Shown here: positions 27,037 through 35,538 of the stretch, piece by piece
How positions within the stretch are numbered: position 1 is the first letter of the stretch
Layout: each line of letters begins with the position of its first letter
From: an uncultured Pseudomonadota bacterium
GTDB taxonomy: Bacteria; Pseudomonadota; Alphaproteobacteria; RF32; CAG-239
DNA: 47,767 bases
Assembly: GCA_949292375.1 (NCBI GenBank)
Contig: CASEZG010000011.1
Span: forward strand, 1-47,767
Direction: 5' to 3'
Position numbers and translations under genes: made by a program
The notes under the pieces: generated by a model
Told to the model about the DNA's origin: nothing
What the model saw: only the letters and a program-made list of their open reading frames with translations
Database searches by the model: none

Positions 27037-27555
27037 TCAGTCCTCATCAGTCATTAAACGATTTTGCACAAAAACATTTATCACGCTCAAAATCGGATAA
27101 ACTGCAGCTGTTATCAAAAAACTAAACATAACAGACATTAAAGGCAAAAAATGGCTATAATAAACGGAAACCAACAACCATTTGCTCAAAAACGTAACAA
27201 AAGAAAACAGTATAAAACCATACCAAATAATGACAAAAGGTTTTGCATTAAAAAAACGAGACAGATTTGTAACCAACAAATACATAACCAACAAAGCAAA
27301 GATATTCGTACCCATCGGGACGGAAGAAATAATATCTTCCACAAGCCCCAAGATATAAACCGACAGCAAATTAAAGACATCAGGGCGATGCAACAACCAA
27401 AAATAGGCGCAAATCATTCCAACCGCCGGACGAACACTATCCGAGGTCGGCAAACTCAGAGGGATATAAGAAAAAAACAGCATAATTAAGGAACACAGCA
27501 ATGGCAACATACGCTGAAAATATGAGGCCAGATTCTCACTCCATTCCTCATTCAT
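27037..27555 (-). CDS. mreD: Rod-shape determining protein MreD
   Basis: A small inner-membrane protein of 172 residues with about five hydrophobic helices, part of the MreBCD elongasome. Sequence identity in this family is low; the call rests on hydrophobic pattern, size, the PAVGMICAYFWLLHRPD segment and, above all, its place between mreC and mrdA. I set the start at 27555 (MNEEWSEN), with AGGAAGG before it. The longer frame would run 54 bases further into mreC. It overlaps the mreC stop by eight bases. Confidence 0.9.
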   Translation of the reverse strand: MNEEWSENLASYFQRMLPLLCSLIMLFFSYIPLSLPTSDSVRPAVGMICAYFWLLHRPDVFNLLSVYILGLVEDIISSVPMGTNIFALLVMYLLVTNLSRFFNAKPFVIIWYGFILFSFVTFLSKWLLVSVYYSHFLPLMSVMFSFLITAAVYPILSVINVFVQNRLMTDED

Positions 27556-28435
27556 TGCTTGCACCTTCCTGAACCGACAGCTCTTCCTTTGAAGGAGCAG
27601 AAGTTTCATCTAAACCATAGTCAATAATCTTAACATATTCCAAACGGTCAAGATTTCCAAAAGTCTTAATTTTTACATTATTTTTTTCAATAGAACTAAC
27701 CTTACCAATCGGCAACCCCGGAGGAAAGACCCCCGCCACACCGGAGGTAATAATCCTATCCCCCACGGATAACTTAGCTGACAGCGGAATAAAAATCATC
27801 TTCGGAACAGAAGTATTATCTCCCGACAAAATCCCGCGCACTCTAGTTCTTTCAACCATAACCGGAATTTTAGAGTTAATATCCGTAATCAAAATAATTT
27901 TTGCATACATCTTTCCGGGCTTATCCACGCGACCAATAACCCCGCTGTCGCTCATAACAACTTGCCCTTTTTTAACATTGCCTTCCCCTCCCGTATAAGC
28001 AATAATTGAATGAGAAAAAGCATCTCCTTCTTCCGCAATAACTCTTGCCGTCACAAACTTTGCCTCCGGCGGAGGGGTATAGTTCAAAAGCTTTGAAAGC
28101 AACTTATTTTCAATCTCTAATGCGCGCGACTTATCACTCACAATTTGCAAACGCTTATTCTCAGCCCGAAGTTTTTTGTTATCTCTGTAGATATGAGCCA
28201 AATCCCGAAAATAATCCGCCACACCGCCCAAAGCTCTTGCCGGTGCCACCAAGACATCAATCAACGGGCTAACAACATCTGTCGCAACGGATGACGTTTT
28301 TTCAATAATCATCGTATCTGTCTTATTAATCAGCATCAATACAAACGCGGAAAGAAACAAAATAACAATGGCAAACTTCTTTGCCAAAAGTCTGAGCTGA
28401 CTAAACTGTATAAATAAGACCTTACGACGCTTCAT
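27548..28435 (-). CDS. mreC: Rod-shape determining protein MreC
   Basis: A 295-residue bitopic protein that links the cytosolic MreB filament with periplasmic PBP2/RodA. One transmembrane helix lies near residues 17-35, then a coiled coil (LRAENKRLQIVSDKSRALEIENKLLSKLL), then the beta-rich MreC core with VIAYTGGEGNVKKGQVVMS-like and GRVDKPG segments. I chose the ATG at 28435 (MKRRKVLF); a TTG 12 codons upstream would add an unlikely leader. Between mreB and this gene lies a terminator-like hairpin. Confidence 0.93.
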   Translation of the reverse strand: MKRRKVLFIQFSQLRLLAKKFAIVILFLSAFVLMLINKTDTMIIEKTSSVATDVVSPLIDVLVAPARALGGVADYFRDLAHIYRDNKKLRAENKRLQIVSDKSRALEIENKLLSKLLNYTPPPEAKFVTARVIAEEGDAFSHSIIAYTGGEGNVKKGQVVMSDSGVIGRVDKPGKMYAKIILITDINSKIPVMVERTRVRGILSGDNTSVPKMIFIPLSAKLSVGDRIITSGVAGVFPPGLPIGKVSSIEKNNVKIKTFGNLDRLEYVKIIDYGLDETSAPSKEELSVQEGASNE

Positions 28436-28470
28436 CTTCAAAACTTCATAAAAAACGAGCCGAAATAACA

Positions 28471-28528
28471 AAAGGGCTTACGGCAACATTGCTATTCCAC
28501 AAAAAGAACACAACGCCGAAGCCCTTTC
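28471..28528 (-). terminator. Terminator-like hairpin between mreB and mreC
   Basis: AAAGGGCTTCGGC near 28515-28527 pairs with GCCGTAAGCCCTTT near 28471-28484 (minus-strand reading), leaving a loop of about 30 bases. The run after it (TTTTGTTATTT) is only moderately T-rich. It lies 12 bases after the mreB stop. Partial termination here would leave MreB in excess over MreC and MreD. Confidence 0.6.
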
Positions 28529-28539
28529 ATATATCTAGA

Positions 28540-29598
<1,059 letters not shown>

Positions 29599-29656
29599 TT
29601 ATTTAGAATTTAGTATTATCTTGTTTTTTATAACCTTATTGTTTTTTGTGCAATAG

Positions 29657-30583
29657 CTATAATCGTTTTTTAACATCAAAAATTATATTTTCACCCCCTT
29701 TATAACAAGCCTCGCAAACCACATCTGCATCAAGCTTATTTTTAAACCAAGTTCTTTGTCTTTTGGCATATTGACGCGTATGTTGCTTAGCCAAAGAAAC
29801 AGCCTCCGCCAAAGAGAGCTTTTTATCCAAATAATCTGAAAGCTCCGGCACACCAAGAGCCTTCATTGCCGGCAAATTAGGAGCCAAATTTTGCGCTTTA
29901 AGATTTTGCACTTCTTCCAAAGCTCCTTCTGTCATCATTTTATCAAAGCGCAAAGCACAACGTTCATCAAGCTCCGCCATGGATGGCAAAATCTTAAGTG
30001 AAAGAAAGCTTGCCTCGGGCAGTTTCTGCACCATCGGCTTTTGATGCCAAACAGAGATAGGAACACCTGTTTGATAAAAAACCTCCAAAGCACGCCGAAC
30101 GCGCGTACTATCATTTGGGCTCAGCTTTTCAGCCGCCTTAGCGTCCAATTGTTTGAGTTTTTCATACAATGCCGGTATTCCTTCTGCCGAAGCAGCTTCG
30201 GCAACTTTTTGCCTAACATCGGCATCGGCCTCGGGAATAGGGGTCGTTCCGTTAATAAGATTGTCAATATAATATCCCGTTCCGCCACAAACAATCGGAA
30301 CTTTTCCCTTTTTCCATGCTCGTCTGATTTCATCTGCCGCCAAAACCAACCATTCCACAACCGTTCCATTTTTAGAACTTGGAAAAACACCATAAAGGCG
30401 ATGCTCTATACCCTCTTGTTCCTCTTTTGTCGGTATGGCAGACAAAATTGGCGTATCCGGATAAATCTGCATTGAATCCGCATTAACCACAATCCCATTT
30501 ACGGCTTTTGCCACATCAACGGCTAACTTTGATTTTCCCGAAGCCGTCGGTCCGGCAATAACAATAACTTTTCGAGCTTCCAT
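29657..30583 (-). CDS. miaA: tRNA dimethylallyltransferase MiaA
   Basis: Adds a dimethylallyl group to A37 of tRNAs reading codons that begin with U. The P-loop GPTASGKS, the DSMQIYPDTPILSAIPT block, GGTGYYIDNLING and the C-terminal TRQYAKRQRTWFK segment are all typical. I chose the ATG at 30583 (MEARKV), giving 308 residues, because AGAGG lies just before it and overlaps the GTG start two codons upstream. It is upstream of, but not part of, the mre cluster. The 127-base tandem repeat lies just behind its start. Confidence 0.96.
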   Translation of the reverse strand: MEARKVIVIAGPTASGKSKLAVDVAKAVNGIVVNADSMQIYPDTPILSAIPTKEEQEGIEHRLYGVFPSSKNGTVVEWLVLAADEIRRAWKKGKVPIVCGGTGYYIDNLINGTTPIPEADADVRQKVAEAASAEGIPALYEKLKQLDAKAAEKLSPNDSTRVRRALEVFYQTGVPISVWHQKPMVQKLPEASFLSLKILPSMAELDERCALRFDKMMTEGALEEVQNLKAQNLAPNLPAMKALGVPELSDYLDKKLSLAEAVSLAKQHTRQYAKRQRTWFKNKLDADVVCEACYKGGENIIFDVKKRL

Positions 30584-30589
30584 AATCAC

Positions 30590-30910
30590 CTCTTATCAAA
30601 GAGCTTAGGTCATGAATTTTCCGAACCTATAGCAAAGTGCTTTAGAAAAACATCTTCCTTATCTTCTTAGAAAAATTGGAGAATGTATTTTATAAAGTGC
30701 TTTGCAACGTGAGGAAAAATTTAGTGTACACATAGTACATGAATTTTCCGAACCTGTAACAAAGTGCTTTAGAAAAACACCTTCCTTATCTTCTTAGAAA
30801 AATTGGAGAATGTATTTTATAAAGTGCTTTGCAAAGTGAGGAAAATTTTAGTGTACACATAGTACATGAATTTTCCGAACCTGTAGCAAAGTGCTTTAGA
30901 AAAACATTAT
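30590..30910. repeat. Tandem repeat of a 127-base unit, about 2.3 copies
   Basis: This gene-free gap holds units starting at 30611, 30738 and 30865 with CATGAATTTTCCGAACCT; the third is cut short after about 45 bases near the ddl stop. Units 1 and 2 differ at only a few positions. Each contains AAAGTGCTTT twice and GTGTACACATAGTACAT once. Two overlapping imperfect hairpins can form: one between the AAAGTGCTTT blocks, one centred on GTAC-ACATA-GTAC joining neighbouring units. No open frame is seen. Confidence 0.9.
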
Positions 30911-31815
30911 ACAATTTTTCTGCAAGTTGCCGCTTCCACCAACCCAGCACATAACTGCTCATAGCTTGTTCCGATGTATTTGGCCTGCTCTGGGACTAAG
31001 GAAAGATTCGTCATCCCCGGCGCGGTATTAATTTCAAGCAAAACAACACCGTCTTTAGGATTATAACGAAAATCACAACGCGAAACACCAGAACATCCCA
31101 AAACGCGGTGCAACTTCTCGGCATAGTTTTTACAACAATCCGCAACTTCAGCAGGAATTTCTGCCGGTAAAATATGCTTTGTGACGCCATCGGTATATTT
31201 TGCGTGATAATCATAAAAATCATCAGACGCGCGAAGTTCTGTCACCACATAGGCTTTGCCTTCCAAAACCATACAAGTAAGCTCCTGCCCGTCAATAAAC
31301 TTTTCCACCAAGATTTCGCGGTCATCTTCATAAGAAACTTGCGCCAAATCCTGAGTTTTACGAATAATATAAACTCCGACGGAAGAGCCATCGCTCACCG
31401 GTTTAAGCACATAAGGCATCGGCACTTGCGTTCCATAAAGCTTAAATTCGGCAAAAGTCTTTTTCTCCCCTTGCGGAACTTTAATATTATTAAGCTGAGC
31501 CAATTCTTTAGTTAAAAATTTATCCATACCCAAGACTGAAGCGCGCAATCCCGAATGCGTATAAGGAATTTGCAAAACATCCAAAAAGCCCTGAATTTCG
31601 CCATCTTCGCCCCAATTGCCGTGCAAAGCATTAAAAACAACATCGGGTCTTTCTTTTTTCAAAACTTCAACCAGATCAAAACCATTCCGCCAGTCATAAA
31701 AAATCACCTCATAGCCTGCCTTTTTCAATGCCTCGCAAACACATTTCCCTGTAACTAAGGAAACCTCTCTCTCAGCCGAAAAGCCACCGGCCAAGACCAA
31801 AACTTTTTTTGCCAT
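30907..31815 (-). CDS. ddl: D-alanine-D-alanine ligase
   Basis: An ATP-grasp enzyme making the D-Ala-D-Ala dipeptide of the peptidoglycan stem. Seen: GGFSAEREVSLVTG at the N-terminus, HGNWGEDGEIQGFLDVLQIPYT, the ATP-binding VLKPVSDGSSVGVYI, and the metal site LEINTAPGMT near the C-terminus. The start at 31815 (MAKKVLVLAGG) gives 302 residues; the longer frame adds 16 hydrophobic residues without support, while AAGGG lies before the chosen ATG. The stop abuts the tandem repeat. DUF3108 starts divergently 73 bases away. Confidence 0.96.
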   Translation of the reverse strand: MAKKVLVLAGGFSAEREVSLVTGKCVCEALKKAGYEVIFYDWRNGFDLVEVLKKERPDVVFNALHGNWGEDGEIQGFLDVLQIPYTHSGLRASVLGMDKFLTKELAQLNNIKVPQGEKKTFAEFKLYGTQVPMPYVLKPVSDGSSVGVYIIRKTQDLAQVSYEDDREILVEKFIDGQELTCMVLEGKAYVVTELRASDDFYDYHAKYTDGVTKHILPAEIPAEVADCCKNYAEKLHRVLGCSGVSRCDFRYNPKDGVVLLEINTAPGMTNLSLVPEQAKYIGTSYEQLCAGLVEAATCRKIV

Positions 31816-31888
31816 TTTAATTTTGCCCTTTATTAAAACAATTTTTGTGATAATAATAAGCAAAATTATTTAAGAAAGACTAAAATAA

Positions 31889-32668
31889 ATGAAGAAAATC
31901 TACCTGTTTTTATCAATAATCGTTCTGCTCAAAACAGCACCGGCACAAGCATTCACCGTCGAACATGACTTCAGCGTACAAATTGGTCCGTTTGCTGCCA
32001 GCCGCACCAATTTTGAATATGCCCTCACTCCGACCGAATATCGGGTTGAATCCGTCGTCAAAACCAATGGCTTGTTTGATACTTTATACCCCTTCCGTGC
32101 CGACTATGCCACCACCGGCCGCATTAACGGCGATGAGCTCGAAACCACGAGTTATAAATATAAATCAAAGTCTCGTTTTTCAAGCCGCAGCCGCGAACTG
32201 GTTTATAATAAAAACGGGGTCCCTTTGTACCGTCTGAGCTCCAAAAATGGCAAAGAAAAAAAGGTTGATATTTTGCCCGATGCCAAAAACAAAGACACAA
32301 CCGACCTGCAAACCGTCTTTGCCGAGCTGGCGCGCCAATATAATAACATGAAATTTTGCGATTCCCGTATGGAAGTTTTTGATGGCAAACGCCGCTATGA
32401 TGTTATTTTTAAGGACGAAGGCAAAGAGCACCTCACAGAAGAACAACTCCCCTATAAAGGTGAAGCCGTTAAATGCTCAATGTATATTGATAGCCTTGGT
32501 TCTTCAGGAGATGACTTACTTTGGGACATCACACAAGATGAACCTATTTATTTTTGGATAATGGAAGAAGAGAGCAAAAAACTTCCGTTCATTGCCAAAA
32601 TCGAGATAGAATCAACACCGCTTGGGCGTCTTCAGGTCTTAACACAAAACGTTACCGTAAAGGATTAA
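31889..32668 (+). CDS. DUF3108 periplasmic protein
   Basis: A 259-residue exported protein with a clear signal peptide (residues 1-21, ending AQA). The mature part is beta-rich, with repeated aromatic strands (YRVESVVKTNGLFDTLYPFRADYATTGRI), matching the DUF3108 family of proteobacterial envelope proteins of unknown role, possibly a lipocalin-like or ligand-binding barrel. It is divergent from ddl and followed after four bases by the U32 gene, so those two form an operon. Confidence in the family is moderate; the function is unknown. Confidence 0.8.
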   Translation: MKKIYLFLSIIVLLKTAPAQAFTVEHDFSVQIGPFAASRTNFEYALTPTEYRVESVVKTNGLFDTLYPFRADYATTGRINGDELETTSYKYKSKSRFSSRSRELVYNKNGVPLYRLSSKNGKEKKVDILPDAKNKDTTDLQTVFAELARQYNNMKFCDSRMEVFDGKRRYDVIFKDEGKEHLTEEQLPYKGEAVKCSMYIDSLGSSGDDLLWDITQDEPIYFWIMEEESKKLPFIAKIEIESTPLGRLQVLTQNVTVKD

Positions 32669-32672
32669 AGAT

Positions 32673-34070
32673 ATGACAAAATCCGAACTTTTATTACCTG
32701 CCGGCTCGCTGGTCAAACTCAAAACCGCCATTTTATACGGTGCAGATGCCGTCTATGCCGGCACACCGGATATGTGTCTCCGTGCACAATCAAAATTCTC
32801 GATGGAAGAATTGCAAGAAGGCATTGAATTTGTACATCAACACGGCAAAAAAATCTATCTGACGCTAAATTTATTTATGCATAACCGCGATGTTGAAAAA
32901 CTTCCGCAATTTGTTGAAACCTTACGCCGGCTTCAACCCGACGGTGTGCTTATTGCCGACCCTGGCGTTTTTATGTATGTCAAAGAACACGCGCCGGAGC
33001 TAAACCTGTTTGTTTCCACGCAAGCCAACATCTGTTCGGCACAAGCTGTTAAGTTCTGGCAAGCACAAGGAGCCAAACTTTGCGTTTTAGGTCGAGAAGT
33101 TACCTTTGCCGAAATGAAAGAAATCCGTGAACAATGCCCCGACATTTTGTTGGAGTGTTTTATGCACGGCGCAATGTGTATGTCTTATTCCGGACGCTGC
33201 CTCATCTCCAATTATTTGGCGGACCGCAGTGCCAACCAAGGCAAATGCGCTCATTGTTGCCGCTGGCATTATAAATTGCACTTGCGGCTGAAAGACGGCA
33301 ATATTAAAGAAGTTGAAATTACACCCGAGAATAAAAACGCCTTTGAGTTTTTACTGGAAGAAGATTTCCGTCCCGGAGAATATTATGAAGTTGTTGAGGA
33401 CGAACACGGTGGTTATATGCTCAACTCCAAAGATATGTGCCTGATGCCTCGCCTGCCGGATTTGCTTGGCATCGGCATGAACTCTCTCAAGGTTGAAGGA
33501 CGCAACAAAACCGAATATTACGCTGCAGTTGTCGCACGCGCCTATCGCCAAGCCATTGATGACTGGTATAAAGATTCTAAAAATTGGAATTACGAAAAAT
33601 ATATGCCGGATTTAAACACTCTGCAAAACCGAGGCTATTGCTTGGGGTTCCATGACGGAGCCTTAACCAACATCTCACAAAATTACGAATATACACGCAC
33701 ACTCGGCGATTGGCTCTTTGCCGGCTCTATTGTTGAGTGGCAGGGTGACGATGCTATTTTTGAAGTTCGCAATTATATCAACTCCGGCGAATTTATAGAA
33801 TTTCTGCTCCCCGGAAGTTTAGACAACCTGCGCCTGACTTTAACCGAATTTGAAGATGCTAACAGCGGTGAAATAACGCCACGCGTCTCAGCCGGTCAAG
33901 GCAAAAAAATCCGCATCAAAGCTCAAGCTTTCGGCTTGCCCGTTACTGAAGTCAAAAAGCTCCTGCCGCAATATGTCATTGCGCGCAAACCTGCGGTTCT
34001 GAACACCGATGACGAGCAAAAGCTCAAACACAAAAAAGATGAGTATAATCAATTAATTAACCACAAATAG
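32673..34070 (+). CDS. trhP: U32 peptidase-family protein, TrhP/YegQ-like
   Basis: A 465-residue member of the U32 family. E. coli TrhP (YegQ) is needed for prephenate-dependent hydroxylation of U34 in tRNAs, and this protein has the same layout. Diagnostic: LLPAGSLVKLKTAILYGADAVYAG at the N-terminus, then GAMCMSYSGRCLISNYLADRSANQGKCAHCCRW with clustered cysteines, probably an Fe-S or metal site, near residues 165-200. NSKDMCLMPRLPDLLGIGMNSLKVEGRNK follows. The symbol is by similarity; the RlhA branch is the main alternative. Confidence 0.85.
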   Translation: MTKSELLLPAGSLVKLKTAILYGADAVYAGTPDMCLRAQSKFSMEELQEGIEFVHQHGKKIYLTLNLFMHNRDVEKLPQFVETLRRLQPDGVLIADPGVFMYVKEHAPELNLFVSTQANICSAQAVKFWQAQGAKLCVLGREVTFAEMKEIREQCPDILLECFMHGAMCMSYSGRCLISNYLADRSANQGKCAHCCRWHYKLHLRLKDGNIKEVEITPENKNAFEFLLEEDFRPGEYYEVVEDEHGGYMLNSKDMCLMPRLPDLLGIGMNSLKVEGRNKTEYYAAVVARAYRQAIDDWYKDSKNWNYEKYMPDLNTLQNRGYCLGFHDGALTNISQNYEYTRTLGDWLFAGSIVEWQGDDAIFEVRNYINSGEFIEFLLPGSLDNLRLTLTEFEDANSGEITPRVSAGQGKKIRIKAQAFGLPVTEVKKLLPQYVIARKPAVLNTDDEQKLKHKKDEYNQLINHK

Positions 34071-34074
34071 ATAT

Positions 34075-34202
34075 CCCCCAGTAAACTGGGGGTTCTATAA
34101 CAGCTACAAACCTTACGGTTTGACCACGCTCGTTGGCGTGGAGCGGTGTTGTTCCAACACCTCAACACCTTGGCATTCAGCCCCGAGTAAACTCGGGGTT
34201 TT
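34075..34202 (+). repeat. Chain of five hairpins, possibly a structured RNA or IS200/IS605-type remnant
   Basis: In order: CCCCCAG-TAAA-CTGGGGG (34075-34092), AAACC-TTAC-GGTTT (34108-34121), CCACGC-TCGTTG-GCGTGG (34124-34141), GGTGTTG-TTC-CAACACC (34145-34161) and CCCCGAG-TAAA-CTCGGGG (34181-34198) followed by T. The outer two share the TAAA loop. A second CAACACC at 34163-34169 could replace the first as partner of GGTGTTG. The last hairpin could also act as a terminator for the U32 gene. Confidence 0.65.
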
Positions 34203-34222
34203 CTGTAAGGCAACTAATAAGC

Positions 34223-34260
34223 AAATAGGGGATTGTTATTGTAAAACAATCCCCTATTTT
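34223..34260. terminator. Bidirectional terminator
   Basis: AATAGGGGATTGTT (34224-34237) pairs perfectly with AACAATCCCCTATT around a seven-base loop, with T runs on both strands. It serves the U32 operon and the convergent gene ending at 34261. Confidence 0.85.
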
Positions 34261-34668
34261 TCATTCTGCCGATTTTGGCATAAATCGTGTCGGATCTTCT
34301 CTGCTGATTTTTTCCATCGCCTTCTCTGCAATCTGTTTTTCTTTCATACGCTTTTCCAGCTTATAAAGCCTGCCTTTTTCAGCTTCTTCAAGAGATATAA
34401 TTTTTTTCTGCCGAAAATACGAAACTGGCAAAAGTCCCGCAAAAAGCAAAGCACAAATAAACAAGAACCAATCCCCCATCAATAGGCTCAGGCTCAAAAT
34501 TGCTACAAAGGCGCCTATTCCGGTCATCATCACAAACCAATACATTAATGTTCGGCGTCCGACAAACAATGCTCCGACTGCAGCCAACAGCATCAAAAAC
34601 AAAAAATAATCCAATGTCGAATATAAAATATTTCGAAGCAGTGGATTTTCTACAAAAATAATATCCAT
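34261..34668 (-). CDS. Small membrane protein of unknown function
   Basis: A 135-residue protein with three to four hydrophobic segments (about residues 13-38, 43-62 and 66-82), followed by a charged, probably coiled cytosolic tail (EKGRLYKLEKRMKEKQIAEKAMEK). The overall shape recalls small NfeD-like or yqaA-like membrane proteins, but I cannot name a family. No clear Shine-Dalgarno sequence precedes the ATG. Its terminator is shared with the convergent U32 operon. Upstream lies a short gap to acyP, so it may be the last gene of that transcript. Confidence 0.65.
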   Translation of the reverse strand: MDIIFVENPLLRNILYSTLDYFLFLMLLAAVGALFVGRRTLMYWFVMMTGIGAFVAILSLSLLMGDWFLFICALLFAGLLPVSYFRQKKIISLEEAEKGRLYKLEKRMKEKQIAEKAMEKISREDPTRFMPKSAE

Positions 34669-34738
34669 ATGCTAAAAAATTTAATTAATTTTGAACCTAT
34701 AAGATAAGCTGTTTTTAGACAAAAATCAACTTTTTTCT

Positions 34739-35026
34739 TCAAATACGAAAGAATGCGCCATCCGTTACTTCTGGCAAAAAATAACTTGGCGGTTTGGGCA
34801 AAAATTTCACCTCATCGACACGCGCCAACATAGGTCCTTGATACGCACGCTTAATCATCTCATCAATTTGCTCTTCCTCGCCTTTCATTCGAATTTCAAC
34901 CGTGCCGTCATCAACGTTCCTAACCCAGCCGGAAACATTCAACTCTTTGGCTGTACGCACCGCCCAAGCACGAAAACCAATGCCCTGTACTCTGCCATCA
35001 ATCTTTAGATAAACTTCTTTTTGCAT
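34739..35026 (-). CDS. acyP: Acylphosphatase
   Basis: A 95-residue enzyme that hydrolyses acyl phosphates such as acetyl phosphate and 1,3-bisphosphoglycerate. The signature GRVQGIGFRAW carries the catalytic arginine, and GWVRNVDDGTVEI the catalytic asparagine. The remaining beta strand and helix match the family; the C-terminus is slightly modified (FFRI). The ATG follows immediately after the ATP12 stop codon. Last gene of rluC-asmA-ATP12-acyP. Confidence 0.95.
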   Translation of the reverse strand: MQKEVYLKIDGRVQGIGFRAWAVRTAKELNVSGWVRNVDDGTVEIRMKGEEEQIDEMIKRAYQGPMLARVDEVKFLPKPPSYFLPEVTDGAFFRI

Positions 35027-35536
35027 CTATTTTTTATCCGGCTCATGAAGAAAACGCTCAATTTCAATGATTTCTGACTTTATTGTCTGGCGGCGTTTTT
35101 CGGCCTCTTCATCAGAACCCCAGTTTTCTGCCTGCCAAAGTTCATCTAAGAATGCAGCCTGAAAAGCCTCTTCGGCATTAATCTTTCCTTTGACCAACGC
35201 CGCCGCCAACAAAACCGAACGCATCTGTAAAGCAGCCGCATAAAAAGCTGTCAACTCCTTATCCGAAAGGCTTTCCAAAAACAATTTCAGCCGATATCCT
35301 GATGTTTGATTTTCTTGAGGGACATCCAGACCTTGCGTTGTAACAAACTTCGCCTGCATTTTTTCCTCTGCCCAGACCAAAATCGGGCCCCAAATTTTGG
35401 TCTGCCGCGCCATCAAATCTTTCTCTTGTCCCCAAAAAAGCAGCAAGTCCGTCAGAGAAAATTGCACCAACCGCTCAATAACTTCAGAACGATTTTTAGC
35501 AATTTCCGCACGAGCTTTTTCCAAATCCCCCAACAT
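35027..35536 (-). CDS. ATP12-family F1-ATPase assembly chaperone, N-terminally short
   Basis: ATP12 chaperones bind the F1 alpha subunit during ATP synthase assembly and are typical of mitochondria and alphaproteobacteria. The helical domain is clear: SEVIERLVQFSLTDLLLFWGQEKDLMARQTKIWGPILVWAEEKM, then LAAALVKGKINAEEAFQAAFLDELWQAENWGSDEEA, ending in the usual helix. The beta-rich first 70 or so residues of normal ATP12 are missing: the protein is 169 residues, starts just before the TDLL helix, and the asmA stop lies three bases upstream. GGAAATAGAG precedes the ATG. Either a minimal version or a decayed one. Confidence 0.8.
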   Translation of the reverse strand: MLGDLEKARAEIAKNRSEVIERLVQFSLTDLLLFWGQEKDLMARQTKIWGPILVWAEEKMQAKFVTTQGLDVPQENQTSGYRLKLFLESLSDKELTAFYAAALQMRSVLLAAALVKGKINAEEAFQAAFLDELWQAENWGSDEEAEKRRQTIKSEIIEIERFLHEPDKK

Positions 35537-35538
35537 CT

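Noticed and set aside
30590..30910. A CRISPR array
   Set aside because: The repeat is a 127-base unit with no constant-repeat/variable-spacer pattern, and no cas gene is in the window.
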